A stretch of DNA of 33,271 nucleotides from positions 1 to 33,271 of the forward strand of contig NZ_JALXKS010000038.1 of assembly GCF_025144725.1 (NCBI RefSeq). The letters run 5' to 3'. The translations under genes were made by a program, and so were the position numbers. Below are positions 23,681 through 31,668 of this stretch, in pieces (within the stretch, counting starts at the first letter, position 1; each line of letters starts with the position of its first letter). The notes beneath the pieces were generated by a model. The model worked only from the letters and a program-made list of their open reading frames with translations, searched no databases and was not told the DNA's origin. This stretch comes from Brevibacterium sp. p3-SID960. Lineage in GTDB: Bacteria > Actinomycetota > Actinomycetes > Actinomycetales > Brevibacteriaceae.

Positions 23681-24477
23681 CCGACCCGACACCCCAGACC
23701 ACCGCCTCGGCCCGGGTGACCACCGCCTCGGGTGCGGCCCCGGCCGGTTCCCGGGTCCTCGCCCAGACGGCTTTCGAGATCCGCACGATCCTGCGCAACG
23801 GCGAACAGCTGCTCGTCTCGATCATCCTGCCGGCGATCATCCTCTTCGGCTTGGCCACCACCCCGATCCTGGAGGCGCTGGGCGTCGACCTCGGCTCACG
23901 CCGGCCCGTCGATGTCGCCACCGCCGGAGTGCTGAGCCTGGCGATCGGCTCGAGCGCCTTCACCGGGCAGGCGATCGCCACCGCCTTCGACCGCCGCTAC
24001 GGAGTGCTGCGGCAGCTGGCGACCACTCCCCTGGGTGTGCGCGGGCTCATCGCCGGGAAGCTCATCGCCGTGTGCTGCGTCGTCGCCATCCAGTTCACGC
24101 TCATCGCAGGCCTCGCGCTCGTGCTCGGGGCCAGCGGAGGAGTGCACATCGCAGGCCTCGCCCTCACCGCGCTGCTCGGCACCGCGATGTTCCTCGTGTG
24201 GGGGCTCGTGATGGCCGGAACCATCCGGGCGGAGGCGACGCTGGCGCTGGCGAATCTGCTGTGGGTGCTCATGGCCTCTCTCGGCGGGCTGCTGCTCGCC
24301 CATTCCGGCACGTGGGGTGCGATCGTGTCCTGGCTGCCCTCAGGAGCGCTCGGCGACGCGATGCGCGCAGCCGTGCTCACCGGCGGCCTCGATGCCACGG
24401 CACTGGCAGTCATGGCCGTGTGGACGCTCGTGGGTATTGTCACAGGGGTCCGGTTCTTCTCCTTCGATGCCAAATGA
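23677..24477 (+). CDS. ABC-2 type permease subunit
   Basis: A 266-residue membrane protein with about six transmembrane helices, including SIILPAIILFGLATTPI, LSLAIGSSAFTGQAIATAF and VVAIQFTLIAGLALVLGA. FDRRYGVLRQLATTPLGVRGLIAGKLIA is the conserved ABC-2 loop after the second helix. It is the membrane partner of the ATPase just upstream. The start is GTG at 23677, overlapping the ATPase stop. The stop is 12 nt before ctaA. One role suggested by the context is export linked to heme or respiratory assembly, but nothing in the sequence proves it. Confidence 0.9.
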   Translation: MTDPTPQTTASARVTTASGAAPAGSRVLAQTAFEIRTILRNGEQLLVSIILPAIILFGLATTPILEALGVDLGSRRPVDVATAGVLSLAIGSSAFTGQAIATAFDRRYGVLRQLATTPLGVRGLIAGKLIAVCCVVAIQFTLIAGLALVLGASGGVHIAGLALTALLGTAMFLVWGLVMAGTIRAEATLALANLLWVLMASLGGLLLAHSGTWGAIVSWLPSGALGDAMRAAVLTGGLDATALAVMAVWTLVGIVTGVRFFSFDAK

Positions 24478-24483
24478 GATAAT
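24478..24483 (+). promoter_or_regulatory. -10 element of ctaA, leaderless geometry
   Basis: GATAAT ends 6 nt before the ctaA ATG at 24490 and begins just after the permease stop codon. No Shine-Dalgarno sequence precedes the ATG. ctaA can thus be transcribed on its own as well as by read-through. Confidence 0.45.
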
Positions 24484-24489
24484 CGGCAC

Positions 24490-25500
24490 ATGAGCGCCTC
24501 GACCTCACAGCCGGCGGCTGAGCGCCCCAGCTTCGCCTCCCGATTCATGCCCCGCCAGCCCAACCGATTCATCCGCGCGGTTGCGTGGATCATGCTGCTG
24601 GCCCAATCCGGGATCATCATGACCGGCGGCACGGTCAGGCTCACCGGGTCCGGCCTCGGCTGCCCGACGTGGCCGCGCTGCACCGAGGAATCGCTGACGA
24701 ACACCCCGGAGATGGGCATCCACGGCTACATCGAGTTCGGCAACCGGGTGCTGGCGATCTTCCTCGGGCTGTACTGCATCTTCGCGCTCATCGCAGTGTG
24801 GCGGATGCGCCGGACCCGCCCGGAGATCTTCTGGTCGGTCATCGCTCTTGCCCTCATCGTCGTCTCGCAGGCTGTCGTCGGCGGCATCAGCGTGCGCATG
24901 CAGCTCAACCCGTGGATCGTCGCCAGCCACTTCGTTCCCTCGGCGATCGCGGTGGCGATCTCAGCGTTCCTGGTGCGCCGCAGCGGTGACGCCGGACGAC
25001 CGGTCACACCACTGGGCACCGCCGGTCTGCGGATCACCGGCTGGGTGATCGGCGGGCTCACCGCCCTCGTCGTCATCCTCGGGGTGCTCGTCACCGGTGC
25101 CGGCCCGCACGCCGGTGATGCGCTCAGCGCCCGCAACGGCTTCGACACCGTCGTCATCTCCCGCCTCCACGCGATCCCGGTGTGGGTGCTCGTCGCAGCC
25201 ACGATCACAGCCGGGCTCACGGCCCGCCGTCAGGGTCTGACCTTCCCGGCCAAGGCGTTCACGGTGCTGCTCGCCATCGAACTCGCGCAGGGTGTCGTCG
25301 GCTACGTGCAGTACTTCACCGGCCTGCCCGAGCTGCTCGTCGCCGCCCACCTGCTCGGTGTGTGCTTCATGGTCGCCGGTGCCACCGTTGCCGTCGACTC
25401 CCTCTACCGCCGTCCGGCGCTCAGCGCCGCTGAACCGGCGGCACAACCTGCCGGGGACCGGGACGCAGCGCTCACAGCTTCGTCTCGAATGCCCTCTTGA
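24490..25500 (+). CDS. ctaA: Heme A synthase (COX15/CtaA)
   Basis: A 336-residue membrane protein that oxidises the C8 methyl of heme O to give heme A for aa3 cytochrome oxidase. It has about eight helices in two similar halves. TGGTVRLTGSGLGCPTWPRC carries the Cys58/Cys64 pair of the first extracytoplasmic loop, and IHGYIEFGNRVLA the heme-ligand His78. ISRLHAIPVW and LLVAAHLLGVCF hold the His residues of the second half. The last 29 nt overlap the convergent CYTH-CHAD gene. Its substrate comes from CtaB, encoded 1.7 kb further on. Confidence 0.95.
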   Translation: MSASTSQPAAERPSFASRFMPRQPNRFIRAVAWIMLLAQSGIIMTGGTVRLTGSGLGCPTWPRCTEESLTNTPEMGIHGYIEFGNRVLAIFLGLYCIFALIAVWRMRRTRPEIFWSVIALALIVVSQAVVGGISVRMQLNPWIVASHFVPSAIAVAISAFLVRRSGDAGRPVTPLGTAGLRITGWVIGGLTALVVILGVLVTGAGPHAGDALSARNGFDTVVISRLHAIPVWVLVAATITAGLTARRQGLTFPAKAFTVLLAIELAQGVVGYVQYFTGLPELLVAAHLLGVCFMVAGATVAVDSLYRRPALSAAEPAAQPAGDRDAALTASSRMPS

Positions 25501-27076
25501 GCACCCGGTCAGCGTCCGTGAGCGACGCTTCGGTGTGGTGCAGCAGGGTGCCGAAGAGCACCCCATAGGTGAATGACGAGTGGCCGTCTGCTTCGGCTCG
25601 GCGCGACAGCTGCAGGATCCATTCGCGGGCGACAGCGGCATCGTTGAGCTCGCCGTAGTGCTCGGTGACTGCCTCCCAGGCTGCGGCTGCCTCAGCGGCC
25701 GGCGTGCCGAGCGCCAGCGACAGCGCCTCGCAGACGTAGCGGACCACCTTGGCCTTCTTGCGCACCTCATGACGGTGGGCCAACTGCTCCGCACCTGAGG
25801 TGGTGCGCACCTTGCGATGCTGTCTGCGCACTTTGGCGATCGCCTCGTCGAGCATCGGCCGGTACGCCTTGCCGGTGCGTGCACTGGCGTCCCAGCCGGG
25901 GTTGAACGGTGGATCCTCCAGCCAGTGCTGGAGGGAGGCGAGCAGCGTGCGGTAGCGCACCGTCGACAGGGTCCGCTTGACGTTGGCGACCGTCGTGCGA
26001 TGATGCGCGGTGAGCATCTGCGTCATCTGCTCAGCCACTCCCTCGGTGATCGCCTCGGCAGGCAGGTCGTCGAGCAGGCGCGGGAGACGTTCGAGCTGCA
26101 CCTCGGCATCACGAGCGTAGCCGAGCCGAGCGGCGAACCATTTGAGCTCCTCGCGCAGCCGGGTGACGGAGCTGGCGTCGAACAGTGGGGCGAAGGTCTT
26201 GAGGATGCTGCGCAGTCGGCGCGACGCCACCCGGGTCTTGTGCACCGCATCCGGGGCGTCGACGGCGACGTCCTGCTCGCGGTGCTGCAGCACGCCGATG
26301 TGCTCGGCCATCGCAGCGAGCACCGTCTGAACCAGCGGTGACTTGCGATCCAGGGTGCGTTGGGCCGCCAGTTCAGGCGCGGTGCCGAGTGCGCGGGCGA
26401 GCTTCGAGGCCGTTGCAGCCGGTTCGATGCCGGCTGCAGCGAAGATCTCGGCGACCCCGTCGAGCAGCGCCTGCCCGGTGCCGGCCTCGACCAGCTCGAC
26501 TTCGAGTTCGCGCCACTCAGACCGGGCTGCGGCCACGCCCGGGCGGGCGAAGCGCACGGCGGTGACATGGTCGTCGCTGAGCTCCGCCACCGCGGGCCCG
26601 CCTGCGCGTTCGGCCAGCAGCGTCGTCGTCCGGGCAGTGCTGAGCAGGGCAACCGGAATGAGCGGCACCTGCCCGACCTGCTCACGGACGACGGCGAGCA
26701 GCTCGGCTGGCACCCGAGCTTCGTCCCCGTCGGAGAGATCGACGTGCATCTCCGTGCGCGCGCTGCCGGCCGGCAGCTTGAGATGCCAGCCGGCATCGGT
26801 GCCGCCGGTTCGCCGACGCAGGGTGAGCTTGGCGCGTGAGAGACGGAAATCAGGGGAGTCGAAGTACACGGCATCGAGCTGCATCGAATCTCCGCCGGCC
26901 GCATGCGCCAGACCCGACAGGTCGGGAACCGGCTGATCGGGTCCCGGAGCGAACTTCAGCTCCTCCTCGGTGGCGACGCTGACCCGATCGGACTCTGCAC
27001 CGGCGACCACCGCCTCGGCGGCGGCCTCAGACTCAGCGGCATCGGAATCGGCGGGGGAACCAGCGTACTCGCTCAC
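25472..27076 (-). CDS. CYTH-CHAD domain protein
   Basis: A 534-residue two-domain protein. The N-terminal ~30 residues are acidic and Ala-rich. The CYTH (triphosphate tunnel) domain spans about 30-235 and starts with EEELKF, an ExExK motif at 37-41. The CHAD helical domain spans about 247-530, with VHKTRVASRRLRSILKTF (278-295), Arg- and Lys-rich HRHEVRKKAKVVRYVCEAL and many conserved His. CYTH domains hydrolyse triphosphates or polyphosphate, and CHAD domains bind polyphosphate granules. The GTG at 27076 has GGAGAG about 5 nt upstream and fits the -10 at 27135-27140. It has no visible operon partner. Confidence 0.9.
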   Translation of the reverse strand: MSEYAGSPADSDAAESEAAAEAVVAGAESDRVSVATEEELKFAPGPDQPVPDLSGLAHAAGGDSMQLDAVYFDSPDFRLSRAKLTLRRRTGGTDAGWHLKLPAGSARTEMHVDLSDGDEARVPAELLAVVREQVGQVPLIPVALLSTARTTTLLAERAGGPAVAELSDDHVTAVRFARPGVAAARSEWRELEVELVEAGTGQALLDGVAEIFAAAGIEPAATASKLARALGTAPELAAQRTLDRKSPLVQTVLAAMAEHIGVLQHREQDVAVDAPDAVHKTRVASRRLRSILKTFAPLFDASSVTRLREELKWFAARLGYARDAEVQLERLPRLLDDLPAEAITEGVAEQMTQMLTAHHRTTVANVKRTLSTVRYRTLLASLQHWLEDPPFNPGWDASARTGKAYRPMLDEAIAKVRRQHRKVRTTSGAEQLAHRHEVRKKAKVVRYVCEALSLALGTPAAEAAAAWEAVTEHYGELNDAAVAREWILQLSRRAEADGHSSFTYGVLFGTLLHHTEASLTDADRVLKRAFETKL

Positions 27077-27134
27077 AGACTCTCCAGTGGCTCGTGGCGC
27101 CGCAGCCTCAGGGTTCGGCGCGGCCGGTACTTGG

Positions 27135-27140
27135 AGTATA
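27135..27140 (-). promoter_or_regulatory. -10 element of the CYTH-CHAD gene
   Basis: On the minus strand this reads TATACT, preceded by GA, close to the ideal -10. Transcription would start near 27127, giving about a 50-nt leader with a Shine-Dalgarno sequence before GTG 27076. The -35 is weak. Confidence 0.5.
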
Positions 27141-27205
27141 TCGGCCGCTCGGAACACTTCAGACCTGGCCCATTGGCCGGGCCGGCCGTCAGCCGAAGTA
27201 GGGCG

Positions 27206-28192
27206 TCAGCCGACGAACGGGTTGAAGAACGGGTCAACGGCCACGGCAAGGAAGAGCACCGACAGGTAGGTGATCGAGCCGTGGAAGACCTTCATCGCGC
27301 GCAGCTGAGTGCCGGAGAAGCCCTTCTTCGCACGCTTGACGAGGGCGTAGCACTGGTACATGAACCAGGCACCGGCCAGCACGGCGGTGATGATGTAGAT
27401 CGGGCCCATCGGGGCGACCGGGATGAGCGCGAGGCTGGCAGCGACCATCGCCCAGCCGTACCAGATGATCTGCCGGCCCACACTCGTCGGCGGGACCTTC
27501 GACGGCAGCATCGGCACGCCGGCTGCGTCGTAGTCGGCCTTGTACTTGATGGCCAGCGGCCAGTAGTGCGGTGGCGTCCAGAAGAACACGACGAGGAATA
27601 GGATCAACGGCTCCCAGCTGACCGAACCGGTGACGGCCGACCAGCCGATGAGCACCGGCATGCAGCCGGCAGCACCGCCCCAGACGATGTTCTGGGTGGT
27701 GTGGCGCTTGAGCATGATCGTGTAGAAGACGACGTAGAGCAGGATCGCAGTGGCCGTCAGGCCGGCGGCGACCCAGTTGGTGAAGCCGCCCATCCAGAAG
27801 ATCGAGCCGATGCCGAGTGCGAACGCGAAGACGAGTGCCTCACGGGCAGACACCTCGCCGGTGACGAGCGGGCGGTTCTCGGTGCGGCGCATCTTCGCGT
27901 CGATGTCGCGGTCGAGATAGCAGTTGAAGACGTTCGCCGAGGCGGCGGCCGCCGCGCCGCCGATGAGGGTGGTGAGCACGAGCCACAGGCTCGGCAGGCC
28001 CTGAGCGGCGAGGAACATCACCGGGGCGGTGGTGACGAGCAGCAGCTCGATGATGCGCGGTTTCGTCAGGGCGACGAACGCCATGAACCGGCTGCGGGGC
28101 TTCGACCCGCGCGTCGTCTCATCGGCGATCCGCTGCAACGGCTTCTCCTCAGAGAGGGCGGCACGGTTCTGGTCGGCAGTCACGTCGCTCAA
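27206..28192 (-). CDS. ctaB: Protoheme IX farnesyltransferase (heme O synthase)
   Basis: A 328-residue UbiA-family membrane prenyltransferase that attaches farnesyl to heme B, giving heme O for CtaA. It has about nine helices. The metal- and prenyl-diphosphate-binding motif is NCYLDRDIDAKMRRTENRPL (90-109; Asn90, Asp94, Asp98), and YKADYDAAGVPMLP is the second Asp-rich loop. The start is TTG at 28192 with GAGGA about 6 nt upstream. A GTG at 28183 is possible but poorly spaced. It is divergent from tkt, as in other actinobacteria. Confidence 0.95.
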   Translation of the reverse strand: MSDVTADQNRAALSEEKPLQRIADETTRGSKPRSRFMAFVALTKPRIIELLLVTTAPVMFLAAQGLPSLWLVLTTLIGGAAAAASANVFNCYLDRDIDAKMRRTENRPLVTGEVSAREALVFAFALGIGSIFWMGGFTNWVAAGLTATAILLYVVFYTIMLKRHTTQNIVWGGAAGCMPVLIGWSAVTGSVSWEPLILFLVVFFWTPPHYWPLAIKYKADYDAAGVPMLPSKVPPTSVGRQIIWYGWAMVAASLALIPVAPMGPIYIITAVLAGAWFMYQCYALVKRAKKGFSGTQLRAMKVFHGSITYLSVLFLAVAVDPFFNPFVG

Positions 28193-28263
28193 GTCACTTC
28201 CTCATTCGAACAGGGGTGAGGCTGTTCAGCTGCACTGTGGGCGGCTGTCAGCCAACGGTCGTT

Positions 28264-28269
28264 ATTCTA
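28264..28269 (-). promoter_or_regulatory. -10 element of ctaB
   Basis: On the minus strand this reads TAGAAT, a strong -10 match, within an A/T-rich pocket of the 288-nt ctaB-tkt gap. It implies a leader of about 65 nt. A -35-like TGGAAT lies 16 nt upstream. The rest of the gap (28300-28400) shows no gene. Confidence 0.5.
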
Positions 28270-28432
28270 CTCGTCGTCGAGTTAAATTCCAGTTCCGCCT
28301 GCTGCCGCCATGTCCGCCGGGTGCCGGACGTCGCCCGTGGTCTGACCGGTGTTTGCGCGCAGCGTGCGCCCGGTATGGCCAGCCGGTGCCGAAAGGACGC
28401 CTGCGCGGTTCCGCACAGCTCATCTCGACGGG

Positions 28433-28438
28433 TAGAGT
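28433..28438 (+). promoter_or_regulatory. -10 element of the tkt-tal-pgi operon
   Basis: TAGAGT fits a -10, with TTCCGC (28409-28414) as a weak -35 at 18 nt. Transcription would start near 28445. AGAAGGA (28461-28467) is the Shine-Dalgarno sequence, 13 nt before the tkt ATG. Confidence 0.45.
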
Positions 28439-28457
28439 CGGTGGTGGATTACCGTTG

Positions 28458-28484
28458 ATGAGAAGGATTGATTCACTCACATGA
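28458..28484 (+). other. Possible 8-codon upstream ORF coupled to tkt
   Basis: ATG at 28458 opens a short frame (MRRIDSLT) that stops at TGA 28482-28484, overlapping the tkt ATG as ATGA. It lies just after the predicted transcription start and has no Shine-Dalgarno sequence. It may be chance. Confidence 0.25.
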
Positions 28485-30559
28485 ACTCCCTGACCTGGTC
28501 CGCTGCGGACCGCGCTGCAGTCGACACTGCCCGCCTGCTCGCTGCCGACGCCGTGCAGAAGGCTGGCAACGGTCATCCCGGCACGGCGATGAGCCTGGCC
28601 CCGGTCGCCTACTACCTCTATCAGCATGCGATGGTCCACGACCCGGCGGACCCGCAGTGGATTGGCCGTGACCGCTTCGTCCTCTCCGCCGGCCACTCCA
28701 GCCTCACCCAGTACATTCAGCTCTACCTCAGCGGCTACGGTCTCGAACTCGACGACCTCAAGGCGCTGCGCCAGTGGGGTTCGCTGACCCCCGGCCACCC
28801 GGAGGTCGGCCACACCGACGGCGTGGAGATCACCACCGGCCCGCTGGGCTCCGGTGTGGCCTCCGCGGTCGGCATGGCGATGGCCGCCCGCCGCGAACGC
28901 GGTCTCTTCGATCCTGGCACCGCTGCCGGCCAGTCGGTCTTCGACCACCGCATCTTCGTCATCGCCGGTGATGGCGACCTGCAGGAAGGTGTGTCCTCCG
29001 AGGCCTCCTCGCTGGCCGGCACCCAGAATCTCGGCAACCTCATCGTCATCTGGGACGACAACCGCATCTCGATTGAGGACGACACCTCGATCGCCTTCAC
29101 CGAAGACGTCTCCGCCCGCTACGAGGCCTACGGCTGGCATGTCCAGCATGTCGACTTCCTGAACGACGGCGACTACACCGAGGACATCGACGCCCTGCAC
29201 GCCGCCGTCGAGGCCGCCAAGACCGACCCGCGCCCGTCCTTCATCCGCCTGTCGACGATCATCGCCTGGCCGAGCCCGACCGCCCAGGGCACCGGCGCCT
29301 CCCACGGCGCGGCCCTCGGCGCCGAGGAGATCGCAGCGACGAAGATCATCCTCGGCTTCGACCCGGAGGCCGACTTCGCCGTCGCCGACGATGTCCTCGC
29401 CCACGCCCGTCAGGTCCGCAACCGCGGAGCCGAGGCGCACAGCGCCTGGTCGAAGCGCTTCGAACAGTGGCGCACCGATCAGCCCGAGCGGGCCGCGCTG
29501 CTCGACCGGCTGCTCGCCGGTGCGCTGCCTGAGGGCTTCGATGAGCTGTTCCCCGTCTTCGACGCGGATGCCAAGGGAGTGGCCACCCGCGCTGCCTCCG
29601 GCAAAGTTCTCAACGCGATCGCCGAGGCGCTGCCGGAGCTGTGGGGCGGATCAGCCGACCTCGCCGGTTCGAACAACACCCTCATCAAGGACGCCGCCTC
29701 GTTCCTGCCGCCCGAGCGCAGTTCGGAGATGTTCTCCGGTGAGCTCTACGGCCGCAACCTGCACTTCGGCATCCGCGAGTTCGCCGCGGGCCTCATCTGC
29801 AACGGCATCGCCCTGCACGGGCCGACCCGTCCGTACAACGGCACCTTCCTCGTCTTCTCCGACTACCAGCGCCCGGCCGTCCGCCTGGCCGCGCTGCAGC
29901 AGGTGCCCAACATCTTCGTGTGGACCCACGACTCGATCGGCCTCGGCGAAGACGGCCCGACCCACCAGCCGGTCGAGCATCTGTCCTCGCTGCGTGCGAT
30001 CCCCGGCCTCGACGTCGTCCGCCCGGCCGATGCCAACGAGACGGCCGAGGCGTGGAAGCAGATCCTCAAGCGCGCTGATGGTCCCTCCGGCCTCGTCCTC
30101 ACGCGTCAGGCCGTCCCGGTGCTCGACCGCACCGACCTGGCTCCCGCCTCGGAGACGGCTAAGGGCGGCTACATCCTCAAGGACTCCTCCGGCACCCCGG
30201 ATGTTATCCTGCTTGCCTCCGGCTCAGAGGTCGAGATCGCCCTGGCTGCCGCCGAGACGCTGACCGGACAGGGCCGTGCCGTGCGGGTCGTCTCGATGCC
30301 GTGCTTCGAATGGTTCGCCGGCCAGGATGAGGACTACCGCACCTCGGTGCTGCCGCCGGAGGTCCAGGCTCGTGTCAGCGTGGAGGCCGGCACTGCCCAG
30401 AGCTGGCACCAGTTCCTCGGCACCTACGGCACCGCGATCTCGCTGGAGCACTTCGGTGCCTCAGCTGACTACAAGCGCCTGTACGCGGAGTTCGGCATCA
30501 CTGCCGAGGCCGTCGTCGCAGCAGCAGAAGAGAGCATCTCAGCAGTGGAAGGACGATGA
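28481..30559 (+). CDS. tkt: Transketolase
   Basis: A 692-residue thiamine-diphosphate enzyme that moves two-carbon units between pentose-phosphate sugars and glycolytic intermediates. NGHPG has His32 and SAGHSS is near 69-74. GDGDLQEG (163-170) opens the ThDP/metal motif, which ends at [32 protein letters not shown] sequence follows in the pyrimidine domain, with [20 protein letters not shown]. Length and motifs are full. It is first in an operon with tal (4-nt overlap or adjacent ATG) and pgi, so its products are used at once by the next two enzymes. Confidence 0.96.
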   Translation: MNSLTWSAADRAAVDTARLLAADAVQKAGNGHPGTAMSLAPVAYYLYQHAMVHDPADPQWIGRDRFVLSAGHSSLTQYIQLYLSGYGLELDDLKALRQWGSLTPGHPEVGHTDGVEITTGPLGSGVASAVGMAMAARRERGLFDPGTAAGQSVFDHRIFVIAGDGDLQEGVSSEASSLAGTQNLGNLIVIWDDNRISIEDDTSIAFTEDVSARYEAYGWHVQHVDFLNDGDYTEDIDALHAAVEAAKTDPRPSFIRLSTIIAWPSPTAQGTGASHGAALGAEEIAATKIILGFDPEADFAVADDVLAHARQVRNRGAEAHSAWSKRFEQWRTDQPERAALLDRLLAGALPEGFDELFPVFDADAKGVATRAASGKVLNAIAEALPELWGGSADLAGSNNTLIKDAASFLPPERSSEMFSGELYGRNLHFGIREFAAGLICNGIALHGPTRPYNGTFLVFSDYQRPAVRLAALQQVPNIFVWTHDSIGLGEDGPTHQPVEHLSSLRAIPGLDVVRPADANETAEAWKQILKRADGPSGLVLTRQAVPVLDRTDLAPASETAKGGYILKDSSGTPDVILLASGSEVEIALAAAETLTGQGRAVRVVSMPCFEWFAGQDEDYRTSVLPPEVQARVSVEAGTAQSWHQFLGTYGTAISLEHFGASADYKRLYAEFGITAEAVVAAAEESISAVEGR

Positions 30560-31668
30560 TGACTGATCGACTCGCCCAGCTCAGCCGCGCCGGAGTTTCG
30601 ATATGGCTCGACGACCTGTCGCGCGGCCGGATCACCTCCGGGTCGCTCGGCTCGCTCATCGTCGATAAGAGCGTCGTGGGTGTGACGACGAACCCGACGA
30701 TCTTCGCCGCAGCACTGGCTGACGGAGAGGCCTACGATGCGCAGGTCCGCGAGCTGGCCGCCGCCGGCGCCGGTGTCGATGCGGCGATCGATGCGCTCAC
30801 CTGTCACGACGTCGCACAGGCTGCCGACATCCTTGCACCGGTCTACCGGGCCTCCGGCGGTGTCGACGGGCGAGTCTCAATCGAGGTGCCACCGCACCTG
30901 GCGCACGACACCGAGGGCACCGTCGAGTGTGCGCGCAAGCTGTGGGAGATGATCGACCGGCCGAACATCCTCATCAAGATCCCCGCCACCGAGGAGGGCA
31001 TGCTTGCCATCGCCCGCACCCTCGGTGAGGGCATCAGCGTCAATGTCACCCTCATCTTCGCCCTCGACCGCTACCGCAAGGTCGTCGAGGCATTCATCAG
31101 CGGCCTCGAACGCGCGCGTGAGGCCGGCCGCGACATCTCGCGCATCCACTCAGTCGCCTCGATCTTCGTCTCCCGCGTCGATTCGGAGATCGACAAGCGC
31201 CTCGATGCCATCGGCTCGGAGAAGGCGCTGAGCCTCAAGGGCAAGGCCGGGATTGCGAACTGCCGGCTCGCCCACGAGATCTGCACGCAGCTGTTCGACA
31301 GTGAACGCTGGGATGTCCTCGAAGCTGCCGGAGCGCACCGGCAGCGCCCGCTGTGGGCATCGACGGGCACCAAGGATCCCGCCTACCCCGACACCCTGTA
31401 CGTCAGCGAGCTCGTCACCGAGGGTGTCGTCAACACGATGCCGGAGAAGACCCTGGAGGCCTTCGCAGACCATGGTGAGCTGCACGGCGACACCGTCGTC
31501 GGCCGGCACACCGAGGCCGATGAGCTCTTCGACACGCTGGCGACCATGGGCATCGACTACGCCGAGGTGATGGACGTCCTCGAGCGTGAGGGCCTGCAGA
31601 AGTTCGACGCCAGCTGGGAAGAACTCGTCGAGACGGTCGCCCAGCAGCTTGAAGGAGCGCAGTCATGA
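30559..31668 (+). CDS. tal: Transaldolase
   Basis: A 369-residue transaldolase of the long actinobacterial type. It transfers dihydroxyacetone units between sedoheptulose 7-phosphate and glyceraldehyde 3-phosphate. Lys140 in [10 protein letters not shown] forms the Schiff base. [11 protein letters not shown] (39-49) and [13 protein letters not shown] are the barrel motifs. Two ATGs lie side by side. The one at 30559 is 5 nt after GGAAGGA; the one at 30556 overlaps the tkt stop as ATGA but is only 2 nt away from it. It overlaps pgi by 4 nt (ATGA). Confidence 0.95.
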   Translation: MTDRLAQLSRAGVSIWLDDLSRGRITSGSLGSLIVDKSVVGVTTNPTIFAAALADGEAYDAQVRELAAAGAGVDAAIDALTCHDVAQAADILAPVYRASGGVDGRVSIEVPPHLAHDTEGTVECARKLWEMIDRPNILIKIPATEEGMLAIARTLGEGISVNVTLIFALDRYRKVVEAFISGLERAREAGRDISRIHSVASIFVSRVDSEIDKRLDAIGSEKALSLKGKAGIANCRLAHEICTQLFDSERWDVLEAAGAHRQRPLWASTGTKDPAYPDTLYVSELVTEGVVNTMPEKTLEAFADHGELHGDTVVGRHTEADELFDTLATMGIDYAEVMDVLEREGLQKFDASWEELVETVAQQLEGAQS

